This document shows positions 33,975-42,135 of a stretch of 45,240 bases of DNA, one piece after another (positions within the stretch are counted from its first letter, which is position 1; each line of letters opens with the position of its first letter). Under the pieces are notes generated by a model. The model made no database searches. It saw nothing but the letters and a program-made list of their open reading frames with translations, and was not told the origin of the DNA. This stretch comes from DASPKW01 sp038244055 (lineage in GTDB: Bacteria; Planctomycetota; Phycisphaerae; Tepidisphaerales; Tepidisphaeraceae). The DNA lies in NCBI GenBank assembly GCA_038244055.1, contig JBBRTW010000004.1, forward strand, positions 1-45,240, read 5' to 3'. A program made the translations under genes and the position numbers.

Positions 33975-34119
33975 ACAATGAGACAATCAGACCATGAGAC
34001 AATGAGAAATTAAGATATCAAGCACAACCGCCCCAACACCACGCACCCCGCCTTTCCCATTGTCCCATTGTCCCATTGTCTCATTGTCTCATTGTCTCAT
34101 TGTCCCATTGTCTCATTGT
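33975..34119. repeat. octamer repeat arrays in inverted orientation between mreB and mreC
   Basis: Eight units of CYCATTGT (mainly CCCATTGT and CTCATTGT) occupy 34056-34119 without gaps. Four units of the reverse complement (ACAATGAG and variants) lie at 33975-34006. The two arrays can pair to form a long imperfect hairpin with a loop of about 50 bases, in the spacer of the mre cluster. It may reduce mreC expression relative to mreB, which is inference. Confidence 0.85.
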
Positions 34120-34147
34120 CTCCCTTCCCACGCGCAAGGGACGACCG

Positions 34148-35203
34148 TTACATATCATCCCCATCGCTCTCCATCGTATCCTTCCACAACTCCAGGTTCT
34201 CCAGATAAACCGCCGTGCCCCGCGCCACGCAGGTCAGCGGGTCCTCCGCCAGGCGCACTTCCAAACCCGTCGCGTTCGAAATCACCGTCGTCAGCCCGCG
34301 AAGCAGGCTCGACCCCCCTGCCATGGTGATGCCATTCTCCACCAGGTCGGCCGCCAGTTCGGGCGCGGCCTGCTCCAGAGTCTGTGTCACCGCCTGCACG
34401 ATCGCCGTCACCGGCTCCTGAAGCGCTCCGCGAATTTCTTCCGAGGTCACCACCGTCTTGCGCGGCAACCCGCTGATCATGTCCCGCCCGCGCACATCCA
34501 TCGAGGGCTCTTCATCCCCGAACGGCGCGGCCGACCCGATCTCGATCTTGATCCGCTCGGCCATCTGCTCGCCGATCGCCATGTTGTAGGTCTTGCGCAT
34601 GTGCGCGATGATCGCTTCGTCGAAATCATCCCCCGCCACGCGCTCGCTGCGGCAGACCGAAATATCCGCCAGCGAAATAATCGCCACTTCCGTCGTGCCG
34701 CCGCCGATATCCACGATCATGCTCGCCGTCGGCTCGGTCACCGGCAACCCCGCCCCGATCGCCGCCGCCATCGGCTCTTCCACCAGATAGACCCGCCGCG
34801 CCCCCGCCCGCTCGGCCGAGTCCAGCACCGCGCGCTTTTCCACGGCCGTAATCCCCGATGGAATCGCGATGACCACGCGCGGGCCGATGAAATGCTTCCG
34901 CCCATGCACGCGCCGAATAAAATATTTCAGCATCGCCTCGGTGATCTCGAAATCGCTGATCACCCCATCCTTCAGCGGCCGAATCGCCTGGATCGAGCCC
35001 GGCGTCTTGCCGAGCATCTCCTTGGCCACCAGCCCGACCGCATTTCCATTTTGCAGAACGCGATTGGTGCCCCGCTTGACCGCGACGACGCTGGGCTCAT
35101 TGAGGACGATTCCCTCCCCTTTGACGCAAACGAGCGTGTTACATGTGCCCAGATCGATACCCATGTCGATGCTGAACAAACCTAATAGGCGATCGAAAAT
35201 CAC
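34148..35203 (-). CDS. mreB: MreB, actin-like rod-shape protein
   Basis: From the GTG at 35203 the protein has 351 residues, the normal MreB length. AGGAG stands 9 bases before this GTG, and the product begins IFDRLLGLFSIDMGIDLG as expected, so the longer frame to 35227 is rejected. Nucleotide-binding motifs are GIDLGTCNTLV (phosphate 1), DIGGGTTEVAI (phosphate 2) and GGSSLLRGL (adenosine). It forms membrane-bound filaments which guide lateral wall synthesis. It is the first gene of the mre cluster; its promoter should lie in 35204-35300. Confidence 0.96.
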   Translation of the reverse strand: MIFDRLLGLFSIDMGIDLGTCNTLVCVKGEGIVLNEPSVVAVKRGTNRVLQNGNAVGLVAKEMLGKTPGSIQAIRPLKDGVISDFEITEAMLKYFIRRVHGRKHFIGPRVVIAIPSGITAVEKRAVLDSAERAGARRVYLVEEPMAAAIGAGLPVTEPTASMIVDIGGGTTEVAIISLADISVCRSERVAGDDFDEAIIAHMRKTYNMAIGEQMAERIKIEIGSAAPFGDEEPSMDVRGRDMISGLPRKTVVTSEEIRGALQEPVTAIVQAVTQTLEQAAPELAADLVENGITMAGGSSLLRGLTTVISNATGLEVRLAEDPLTCVARGTAVYLENLELWKDTMESDGDDM

Positions 35204-35733
35204 GGTTACCGACTCCTGCTGCTGCACGCGGCGTCGCAGCGATCATGGCCGCGAACCGTCTTAAACTCGCCGGTGATAACGACTTGCGGGAGGAAGGGGC
35301 AGGCTCACACCAGGGCTGTCTTCCAGAACCCCAAACTCGGGCTTCGTCCCGGCATTGCGAGACGCACATCATGCCCGACCATCTGCCCGGCACGATGGCA
35401 CACAGTACAGCACGTCCATAAAGTCTGCAAATCGGGAATAGTTGACCCAATCTCTCACAAAGCGCGCCGGCCGGTGTTGGGTGCCACGGCCACGCGCCCG
35501 ACTGCCTTCGAATTCCAGCCGGGTTATCGCGTGGCCGTGCCGCTCGGGAAAAGGCGCAACACACCAAACCACGGCCAGGTGATGTCAGACGATGCAGACG
35601 ATGTTCAAAGCGATCCGTTGAATTGCGGTGTATCGGTGGATTGAAATAGATTACCGTGATCGGGAGCGAAACCGCGCTCGACTTTTCCTGGATTCAACAT
35701 TTCCGCGGGCAATTTGATCGGGGATGGATCGCA
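35204..35733. other. 530-base intergenic region upstream of mreB
   Basis: The region lies between mreB and the divergent GYF_2-like gene and should contain both promoters. I see no clear -35/-10 pair. One inverted repeat is visible: CACGGCCACGCG (35485-35496) and CGCGTGGCCGTG (35528-35539). The open frame upstream of the GYF_2-like gene starts at a GTG (35656) but has no family support. No RNA gene is recognised. Confidence 0.5.
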
Positions 35734-36513
35734 ATGGCCGAGTGGTACTACCGGGACTCTCAGGAAACGCAGCAGGGACCGTTTGACTGGTATACCCTGG
35801 CGGTCATCGCGCAGTCGGGCTCGATTCGCGGCACCCACAAGGTCTGGAGCCGGGAATTGGGATCCTGGTCGCCGGCTTCAATAATTTTGGGGCTTCCTGA
35901 AGATGGATCAGCGCCGCCGGGGAACTACTCCGCGCCATTCGAGCCACGGTCCAGCGCAACATTCCTGGAGCCTCCGGGGCAGCCGGAATTGGTGGATGCA
36001 CGTCGCTGCTGGCGGCGCATCCGGGCGGCCTCCATCTGGTTCAAAGCATTTGCAGCCCTCGCCATCTTACACGCCGCGATCCTCATCGTGCTTGCCGCGA
36101 AAGCGGCAATGGACGATCCCGATGATGCCGCCCGCCATCTGGCATTCTGCCTGCTTGGATTGCTAATCGATGCGGCCATCGCCACATTTTATTTCGTCGG
36201 CGCTCGAGCCATACTTCGCTGTAAACGCTGGCCACTCATCGTGGCGCTCATCCCCACCTCCGTTTCGGCGATTGTGCAAGTCTTGGCACTGCTCCTCACC
36301 GCCATCTATTTGTTATTCATCGGTGGCCCGAACCAGGCAGATGCACAAGTGCTGTTTCTCCGTGCTTTGGGCGCAGCCTTAATCACCATTCCCTTCCTCA
36401 TCGCAGTGATCATGGCGCTCGGGGCGATCCCAAAACTCGCCGCGGCTCCCGATTGGTGCCGTCGCGCCGTCGCCGGAGACTCTGGCCCGTTGAAAGCAAC
36501 TCGATCCTTCTGA
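35734..36513 (+). CDS. GYF_2-domain membrane protein
   Basis: From the ATG at 35734 the product is 259 residues. The first 55 residues (EWYYRDSQETQQGPFDWYTL, VWSRELGSWSPAS) form a GYF_2 (DUF4339) domain, recognised by the WYY...QQGPF and W...W pattern; it is thought to be a protein-binding module. The rest has four membrane segments (about 115-135, 143-165, 178-200, 213-240). Such proteins are frequent in planctomycetes and related groups and their role is unknown. GGGGATGGA before the ATG could be a ribosome site. Confidence 0.78.
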   Translation: MAEWYYRDSQETQQGPFDWYTLAVIAQSGSIRGTHKVWSRELGSWSPASIILGLPEDGSAPPGNYSAPFEPRSSATFLEPPGQPELVDARRCWRRIRAASIWFKAFAALAILHAAILIVLAAKAAMDDPDDAARHLAFCLLGLLIDAAIATFYFVGARAILRCKRWPLIVALIPTSVSAIVQVLALLLTAIYLLFIGGPNQADAQVLFLRALGAALITIPFLIAVIMALGAIPKLAAAPDWCRRAVAGDSGPLKATRSF

Positions 36514-36570
36514 CCCGCTCCCGGCCGATTCCGCACCCGCCCCATCCGTTGGTCATCCCAACAACGCAAC

Positions 36571-36632
36571 CCGCCCGCTCAAAGACATTCAGCGAGCGTG
36601 GGTGGTCTCGCTGATTGTCTTCAAACGGGCGG
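36571..36632. terminator. 26-bp inverted repeat between convergent genes
   Basis: The arms 36571-36596 (CCGCCCGCTCAAAGACATTC...) and 36607-36632 pair with four mismatches, partly G-U compatible on one strand, around a 10-base loop. It lies 58 bases after the GYF_2-like gene and 118 bases after the ferredoxin gene (convergent), so it can serve as a bidirectional terminator or be a small structured RNA. Confidence 0.6.
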
Positions 36633-36682
36633 ATCGCTTTGCGTCGGTTCCACGAACAGTCAAACTCACGGACAGACCTACT

Positions 36683-36719
36683 CCCTCTCCTGTGCGCGGG
36701 GGAGGGCGGGGGTGAGGGC
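36683..36719. repeat. dispersed spacer repeat (CCCTCTCC...GGGGTGAGGG)
   Basis: The sequence CCCTCTCCTGTGCGCGGGGG followed by AGGGCGGGGGTGAGGG has the form of a very widespread palindromic spacer element. It lies 30 bases beyond the ferredoxin stop and could assist termination. Confidence 0.6.
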
Positions 36720-36749
36720 GAACGTCAGGTCGCGCTCCACCTCCCACAG

Positions 36750-36923
36750 TCAGCTCATCGAGATCGCCTGGCTCGTGCAGGCATCCTGGCAGGCGTTGCA
36801 GTCGATACACTCTTCTTCGATCACAACGGCCACCGTCGTGTCCACCTTGATGGACTGGGTCGGGCAGACTTCTTCACAGGACTTGCAGGCATTGCACTTT
36901 TCAGCATCGACGATTGCGGGCAT
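36750..36923 (-). CDS. 2[4Fe-4S] ferredoxin (57 residues)
   Basis: The short frame translates to a complete ferredoxin with two cluster motifs: C10-x2-C13-x2-C16-x3-C20-P and C39-x2-C42-x2-C45-x3-C49 (no Pro after the last Cys). Such proteins carry electrons at low potential between cytosolic oxidoreductases. GGAGG stands 5 bases before the ATG at 36923, one of the best ribosome sites in the window. Symmetry of the two halves (KCNACKSCEEVC and ECIDCNACQDAC) confirms the reading. It is monocistronic; no partner enzyme is adjacent. Confidence 0.93.
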   Translation of the reverse strand: MPAIVDAEKCNACKSCEEVCPTQSIKVDTTVAVVIEEECIDCNACQDACTSQAISMS

Positions 36924-37139
36924 AAAAGCCTCCGGTTCGATTGGTTATTTTTTCATCGGCCGTTCGGAGTCAGCTTCAAACCGACTCAGGTCTTCGAGCA
37001 GCCTCTATAAACACCATACGGCAGGTGGCGAAGTAAATTAAGAGTAAACTGTCCGATTCAAACCTAAATCGCATCCTTTTAGTGTGATTAAAAGTGCCCT
37101 GGCGACCCCGCCAACGCCGTTTTTCCTATTTCCAGCCGC

Positions 37140-37697
37140 TCAGGCATGCACTTTGTCGAGTGAAAAAGCAGCCCGATAAGTGCCGTTTCGATCCCAGGTC
37201 TGGAAGTCCCCGCTGATCCGCCCCGTCCGCACATCGATCGTCCCTTTCACCTTCACCACCAGTTTCGCGGAAATGTACCCCGTGGTGAACTGCCCATCCG
37301 GCCCCACCGTGATCAGCGCCGGCATGCTCAGGCTCTTGCCCCCGCCGGAATAAGTGAAGGACCCGGCGTATTTTCCATCCGACCCGCTGGAAAGCACCAG
37401 CGTGAACGCCCCGCCATCCCCGTTGGTGAGTGAACCAAATGGCCCCATGTACGCCCCCACAAAGGTATTGAGAAATGGCGTGGTCGGCGTCGCCGCGGCC
37501 GGCCGGCCATGCCGCGCCCGATGCTTCGACCCACCGGCCGGCTGCTGCACTACCGGCGCAGGCGTCGGCGCGGAGGGCGTCTGCGGCGTAATCCCGCACA
37601 ACGGCGCGGTGAATAACTGCCTCGCTTCCAGAACCTCGACCCACCCGCCTGATCGGCGGGGTATCGCGGCCTCGGAATAACTGCCCTGACGATGCAT
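37140..37697 (-). CDS. exported protein with planctomycete LExR motif
   Basis: From the ATG at 37697 (GGAG 7 bases upstream; another ATG at 37703) the product is 185 residues. Near the start is VEVLEARQLFTA, a version of the LExRxLLS/A sorting motif, followed by a Pro/Ala-rich linker (PTPAPVVQQPAGG) and a C-terminal beta-rich domain (TFVGAYMGPFGSLTNGDGG, YAGSFTYSGGG, GTIDVRTGRISGDF). The domain is reminiscent of small beta-sandwich or transferrin-binding-like barrels but cannot be assigned. The same sorting motif occurs in the subtilase at 21578. Confidence 0.75.
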   Translation of the reverse strand: MHRQGSYSEAAIPRRSGGWVEVLEARQLFTAPLCGITPQTPSAPTPAPVVQQPAGGSKHRARHGRPAAATPTTPFLNTFVGAYMGPFGSLTNGDGGAFTLVLSSGSDGKYAGSFTYSGGGKSLSMPALITVGPDGQFTTGYISAKLVVKVKGTIDVRTGRISGDFQTWDRNGTYRAAFSLDKVHA

Positions 37698-37932
37698 CTT
37701 CATGCTCCAATCTACAACACCAACCGGATGCGAGACGCCGCGCCCCCGCATTGGTGGAAAGCTCGGCCCCGAACCCTGCCGGCCCTCCAGGCTTCCTCCA
37801 AGGATTTGTCGTCACGATCGCCCTACAACGTAAGTCACTGCGGCAAATTCGCAGGTGTTATGGGCCAAATTCCCCAGTTCCTGCCGATCCCCGTCCCACA
37901 TCACATTCCGAGCGCAATCCACCACCATGCCC

Positions 37933-37977
37933 CATTCATCATTCAGAATTCATCATTCATCATTCATCATTCAGAAT
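37933..37977. repeat. heptamer repeat (CATCATT)
   Basis: CATTCATCATTCAGAATTC is followed by consecutive CATCATT units and ends in CAGAAT. It begins six bases after the 3' end of the GTPase gene (37984) when read from that gene. It is a further member of the short-period spacer repeats of this window. Confidence 0.65.
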
Positions 37978-37983
37978 CCCCCC

Positions 37984-39765
37984 CTACGCCGCCTTCTCCA
38001 TATCCCCGCGCAGTTCCTCCGAACGTTCGATCAGCCGGTCGATCTTTTCCCGGGCTAAGCGGATCGGCTGGGTCAGGGTTTCAACCCACTCCATGGTCCG
38101 AACCGCCAGGTTCAGCTCGGGGTCCGTCGAGTCGGTCGATTTCCACCGCGCCAGTTGCCGCTCGATCCGCCTTTGCGTATTCCAGCGCACGATCAGCCAG
38201 ATGATGAAGTACCAGAGGATCAAAAACGAAACCGTCTGCAGAAGCGAGGCGACACTGAAGGCCCGGGCCACGATGAGGAGGATGTGCCGGATGTTCCCGA
38301 TAAAATTATCCTGAAGCATCGCTTCGACCATCGGCTGAATCAGCGGAAACCACAGGAGCGCGCCGATGGTTAGAAACCCGCGGAGGAAATGACCGATGAG
38401 GCCCGACCGGCCGCAGGCCCGCCGCACGATCATCGCCCGCTGCCGGGTGACTGTATCGGCCAGCGCCCGCTGCAATTCACCGGTGGCCAGGTCGGCCGGG
38501 CGGGCCTCCCAGAGCTTTCGATCCTTGTACAGATGGCTGATGAGCGGCTGCGATTGCTGGAGATACGCGAAAGTCGTCTGGATCGAGGCCGACAAATCCC
38601 GGCCTTCGGGGCGCAGGTACGTTTCCACCAGTACATCAGGCCCTTCCAAAGTCCTCTGCTGCTCGGCCGACAGTCGTCTTCGAAAAACCGACGCGATCGG
38701 CCCGGCCAGCGCCTGCACGATGTTCACGAATGGCCAGCGCGCGCAGCGCTGTTTCAAGCATTCATCGAGGATCGAAAGCCGGTGGGCTGGATCATCCAAT
38801 ATCGCCGGCACCGCCCGTTCCAGCAGCGGAATCGCCAGGCGATCGTGAACCGTATCCTCCGCCTCTTCGCCCAGCCGCTCCAGCCGCCGCGAGCGCTCCG
38901 GCAGATTCTGCCTCTGAATCCATCCGAAGATCGTTGCCTCCTGCTGCCGGGCGGCCGCCAGACGGCCCAACTCAACCTCCTCCACCGACTTCTGCGTACC
39001 CAGCAATTCCCGCAAGGCCGGCAGATCGAAACGATCCGGCTGGATGGCGCTGACCATGAACACCCGCGCCGGCCCGCCCAGATTCAGTGCCCGGCCGAGC
39101 CGCTTCCCGTAATCATCGCGCACTTCCCTGGCCGCATCCGGCGCGGCCTTCATGAGCTGATCGACTTTGTTCAAACAAAAGACAAAATTCTGGGCCGCGT
39201 TTCCCGAGGCGACTTTCAGCAGAAGCTGCTGCGGCTGCATATCAGCGTATTTCTCGACACTCTGAATCCACAGCGGAAAAAGCATGTGCCGCAGCATCCG
39301 CCGGGTGACCTCGACATGCTCCTGCCAGTGGCTGTCGATATCCGGCAGATCCAGGAGCACCTGCCGCGCCAGCCGCGGCGAATCGTGGGTGACGATGCGG
39401 AATTTCCCCGGCACCTCGCGCGTGAGCAGTTCGCGCAGATAGCCCGACTGCTGCACATGCGCGTAGGCGGTGACGATCTGCGTGCCTTCGCCAAAGGAGG
39501 TCGATTCGGTAATCGTCCGCCCCGCCAGCGCGTTCACCAGCGCCGACTTGCCGACTTCCTTCCCACCGATCAGCCCAATCAGATAAACCCCCTCGGCCGG
39601 GGGTTTGGGCGCGTCGACCACGTCGCCGATTTCGAGGCGCATCTCGTCACCCGACCGCAGCGCCTCCCCGCCCAGCACCGGCGCATCATCCTCAAAAAGC
39701 AGCGGCCGATCCGCGCCGGTCAGGTCGATGACATCGTGAACGAGTTGTTCGAGTTTCTGCGACAT
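37984..39765 (-). CDS. dynamin-like membrane GTPase, second of a pair
   Basis: The 593-residue protein has an N-terminal part of about 60 residues, then a GTPase domain with the P-loop GGKEVGKS (67-74), DLPDID as G3 and NKVD as G4. A long helical region follows, and two to three hydrophobic segments lie near the C-terminus (GFLTIGALLWFPLIQPMVEAM; ILLIVARAFSVASLLQTVSFLILWYFIIWLIV), then a final helical tail (residues 545-593). This layout (GTPase, helices, membrane paddle, helices) fits bacterial dynamin-like proteins. No Shine-Dalgarno is seen. It lies 241 bases downstream of a second, divergent member. Confidence 0.8.
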   Translation of the reverse strand: MSQKLEQLVHDVIDLTGADRPLLFEDDAPVLGGEALRSGDEMRLEIGDVVDAPKPPAEGVYLIGLIGGKEVGKSALVNALAGRTITESTSFGEGTQIVTAYAHVQQSGYLRELLTREVPGKFRIVTHDSPRLARQVLLDLPDIDSHWQEHVEVTRRMLRHMLFPLWIQSVEKYADMQPQQLLLKVASGNAAQNFVFCLNKVDQLMKAAPDAAREVRDDYGKRLGRALNLGGPARVFMVSAIQPDRFDLPALRELLGTQKSVEEVELGRLAAARQQEATIFGWIQRQNLPERSRRLERLGEEAEDTVHDRLAIPLLERAVPAILDDPAHRLSILDECLKQRCARWPFVNIVQALAGPIASVFRRRLSAEQQRTLEGPDVLVETYLRPEGRDLSASIQTTFAYLQQSQPLISHLYKDRKLWEARPADLATGELQRALADTVTRQRAMIVRRACGRSGLIGHFLRGFLTIGALLWFPLIQPMVEAMLQDNFIGNIRHILLIVARAFSVASLLQTVSFLILWYFIIWLIVRWNTQRRIERQLARWKSTDSTDPELNLAVRTMEWVETLTQPIRLAREKIDRLIERSEELRGDMEKAA

Positions 39766-39787
39766 AAATTAACGGCTAAAAAACAAC

Positions 39788-39976
39788 GTCATTCTGAGGT
39801 ACTCCGAAGAATCTTGCCTCAACGTGTAGGCCGGTTCGACGTTGGCGATGGGTCCTCGCCGATCGAAGCCAGATGCTTCGCTGCGCTGAGCATGACACGC
39901 CGCATTTGCCCGTTCGAAAGTGGCGACGCGGCCTCACCGTTCGATGAAAGATGCTTCGCTGCGCTCAGCATGACAC
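39788..39976. repeat. dispersed repeat cluster (GCTTCGCTGCGCTSAGCATGAC family)
   Basis: Two direct copies, starting AGATGCTTCGCTGCGCT and ending AGCATGACAC, lie at 39871-39898 and 39949-39976. A degenerate inverted copy is at 39788-39815 (GTCATTCTGAGG...GAAGAATCTT). The 78-base distance and the shared context around them (GACGT...GATCGAAGCC; GGCCTCACCGTTCGATGAA) suggest duplication. It lies between the two GTPase genes. Confidence 0.75.
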
Positions 39977-40006
39977 ACGGGGAAAATGTTTTCAGCAGCC
40001 CGTGCC

Positions 40007-41749
40007 TCAAGATTTCTCCTCCTCTAAAACGCCATGCAATCTCTCCATCAAATCCTCCACCTCGCGAATCTCCTTCTCCGAAGGGGCACGGCTATCCAAC
40101 CACCCGCAGACCTGGTCGATCTGCGTGTGCGTGAGTTCGCTGAACCGCTCGGCGATTTTTCGATTCGTGGCCCGGGCCTTCTGGGTGACCTCGTTCGACA
40201 GTTTCTCGCTCAGCCAGGTCGCGATCGAGAATCCGCCGATCACGGCCAGATCGACCGGGCCGAAGAAGACGTGATGGGTCGCCACGATCACCGCCAGCAG
40301 GTAAGGCGCGGCCTCGGTCCATTTCGTGAGTCGTTCGCCGCCGGGCAGGTGCTTGACGAGCTTCATGAGCAGCATCGTGTCGCGGGGCGTGGCGTTCCAT
40401 CGCTCGGAGAGCCATTTCTCAAGAGCCGTCAGCTCATCCTCGGCGATCCGGCCCGCCGTGGCCGGGTCCAGGCGCGCCTGGCGGTACGAGCTTTCGCCGG
40501 CCGTGATCCAGCGCTGCCCGGCCGCGCTGGAGCGCAGGACATCCTCGATCCGCGACTGCACGACCGTGAACTGATCGGTCACCGCCGCCTTGAAATCGGG
40601 CAACTCCTCGCCATTGAGCTGAGGCCCGGTGCGGGCCGGATCCTTGAGCTTGATCCCCTGCCCGCGCATCACGACATCCCAGATGGTCCGCGGCATCCGC
40701 AGCACCATCCCCGGCACCTGCCGGACGCGCTCGAGAATCCGCTGCGGGCCCATCAGGTAGAGCACCGAGCGCTGCTGCAAACGCTTCTGCAACTGCTGCG
40801 TGAGCGGGTTGACATCCAGGCCAATCTCCGGCGTCTCCAGGGTCCGCACCGAGGCCACCAGGCGATCGATCTGCTGGCGATCCAGGCGAATCGGCGCGAG
40901 AATCTGATCGCCAAGCCGGCCGAGCAGATCGATCGCCCGCTGCCGCAGCCCATCGCGCCAGGCCTCTTTCTCGGCCGGGCGCAGGGCGATCACCGCCTCG
41001 CGCAGGGCGTCCAGATTCGCCTCGGCCGGCGGCTCATACGGCGCATCATCGCGCGGCAGCGCGAAAAGCCTCGCCCCCTCCCACTCCCGGCCGGCAAGCT
41101 GTTTCTGAAAATCATCCACCACCCCCTGCTCCTCGGCCTTGTTCATCACGAACAGAGTCGGGATCGCATACCGCCGTGACAGACGGTAGTAGGGCAGGAG
41201 CTCGGTCATCTGATATTTCTCGGGCGTGACCAGAAAGATCACCCCATGGGCCCAGCGAAAAGCGCGGTCGGCCTGGGCATGATGCAGCGGCTGATCCCCA
41301 TCGAGATCGGGGGTATCGATGAGCGTGACGCGCTTGGTGAGTTCCAACTCCTCGCGAATCACGCACAGCGCATCGGCCTGCCCGCGCGCCGGAAGTTCCT
41401 CGACCGGCCGATGCTCGATGGCCAGCCAGCCGGGGGGAAGATTCTTGATCTCCCCCGCGATGGCCACCGCGCCGCTGGTATAGGTCCGGCGGAAACTGGT
41501 GGCCGTGAGCTGCGCCCCGAGGAGGCGATTGACGAGTGTCGATTTACCGGTCCCCGTGCCGCCGATGATCGTCACCAGCATCGGCCGATCGCGCACCTCA
41601 TCGCGCAGATGAAACCGCACCGCCTCCGCATCGGAACGCCAGCGGTCGACGTTGGTCATCACACCGCCGGCCGTGCGGGGCCGCAACGACAAAAGAGCCC
41701 GCTCGAGGGCGGAGAGCGTGGATTCGAGTTTGTGGAGACCGAATGCCAT
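40007..41749 (-). CDS. dynamin-like membrane GTPase, first of a pair
   Basis: From the ATG at 41749 the protein has 580 residues. The GTPase domain has the P-loop GGTGTGKS (63-70), a threonine-rich switch I (ATSFRRTYTSGAVA), G3 DTPDLDG and a G4-like MNKAEE (Lys-Ala in place of Lys-x-Asp, so guanine specificity is less sure). Long helical segments follow and a hydrophobic part near the C-terminus (AAPYLLAVIVATHHVFFGPVDLAVIGGFSIATWL) should insert into the membrane. The C-terminal tail is helical and acidic. The downstream gene encodes a homologue of similar layout; two-gene sets are typical of bacterial dynamins. Confidence 0.8.
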   Translation of the reverse strand: MAFGLHKLESTLSALERALLSLRPRTAGGVMTNVDRWRSDAEAVRFHLRDEVRDRPMLVTIIGGTGTGKSTLVNRLLGAQLTATSFRRTYTSGAVAIAGEIKNLPPGWLAIEHRPVEELPARGQADALCVIREELELTKRVTLIDTPDLDGDQPLHHAQADRAFRWAHGVIFLVTPEKYQMTELLPYYRLSRRYAIPTLFVMNKAEEQGVVDDFQKQLAGREWEGARLFALPRDDAPYEPPAEANLDALREAVIALRPAEKEAWRDGLRQRAIDLLGRLGDQILAPIRLDRQQIDRLVASVRTLETPEIGLDVNPLTQQLQKRLQQRSVLYLMGPQRILERVRQVPGMVLRMPRTIWDVVMRGQGIKLKDPARTGPQLNGEELPDFKAAVTDQFTVVQSRIEDVLRSSAAGQRWITAGESSYRQARLDPATAGRIAEDELTALEKWLSERWNATPRDTMLLMKLVKHLPGGERLTKWTEAAPYLLAVIVATHHVFFGPVDLAVIGGFSIATWLSEKLSNEVTQKARATNRKIAERFSELTHTQIDQVCGWLDSRAPSEKEIREVEDLMERLHGVLEEEKS

Positions 41750-41814
41750 CAAACCGCAAGCTTAGGAATCGCGGCCGAAAAGGGAAGATGCCGCTGCTTC
41801 TCTTTGGCCGGCTA

Positions 41815-41823
41815 TGGTATAAT
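41815..41823 (+). promoter_or_regulatory. extended -10 promoter with leaderless start
   Basis: TGGTATAAT (TG-N-TATAAT) ends 6 bases before the ATG at 41830, so transcription should start at the A of the ATG or next to it. No good -35 box is visible, as expected for an extended -10 element. Confidence 0.6.
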
Positions 41824-41829
41824 CAAATC

Positions 41830-42087
41830 ATGCAGCTAACGCAGCCCATCCAACTGGATAAGCTCCTCGACCCGCTGGCAAGATCGCTAACGCCGGAACT
41901 GGCGAAAATTCTCGTGGATTTGGATGTCGATCCGTCAGTGCGCGAGCGCTCCCAGTATCTCGCTGAAAGGGCCAACGAGGGGCTCCTCACGGAAGAAGAG
42001 GGCATCGAATACGACAGGTACATCGAAGCCATGGACTTGATTGGAATTCTGCAATCAAAGGCCTGGTCCGTCATCGCCCGATGCTGA
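41830..42087 (+). CDS. small helical protein, paralogue of the next gene
   Basis: The 85-residue product is rich in helix-forming residues and acidic: LDPLARSLTPELAKILVDLDVDPSVRERSQYLAERANEG LLTEEE, then YDRYIEAMDLIGILQSKAW. The second half is clearly homologous to the product of the next gene. Small proteins with the pattern LxxxANEGxLTxEExxEYxxYVEAxDxLxILQxKAR are commonly encoded next to HNH nucleases in planctomycetes and cyanobacteria. This copy ends at 42087 without a directly coupled nuclease. It could be an antitoxin- or immunity-like partner, but this is inference. Confidence 0.7.
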   Translation: MQLTQPIQLDKLLDPLARSLTPELAKILVDLDVDPSVRERSQYLAERANEGLLTEEEGIEYDRYIEAMDLIGILQSKAWSVIARC

Positions 42088-42119
42088 GGCTAATTTGAGA
42101 TGCAGCGGGCAAATCCCGA

Positions 42120-42128
42120 TGCTATACT
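42120..42128 (+). promoter_or_regulatory. extended -10 promoter with leaderless start
   Basis: TGCTATACT (TG-N-TATACT) ends 7 bases before the ATG at 42136. The layout copies that of the preceding paralogue, so promoter and gene seem to have been duplicated together. Confidence 0.55.
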
Positions 42129-42135
42129 GAAAAAC

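Noticed and set aside
32912..34119. CRISPR array
   Set aside because: The repeats are 7-8 bases with no spacers, far below CRISPR repeat length, and no cas gene is nearby.
38389..40134. 581-codon plus-strand frame opposite the GTPase
   Set aside because: Arg/Pro/Gln-rich shadow that runs through the spacer repeats; the minus strand has P-loop, G3 and G4 motifs.
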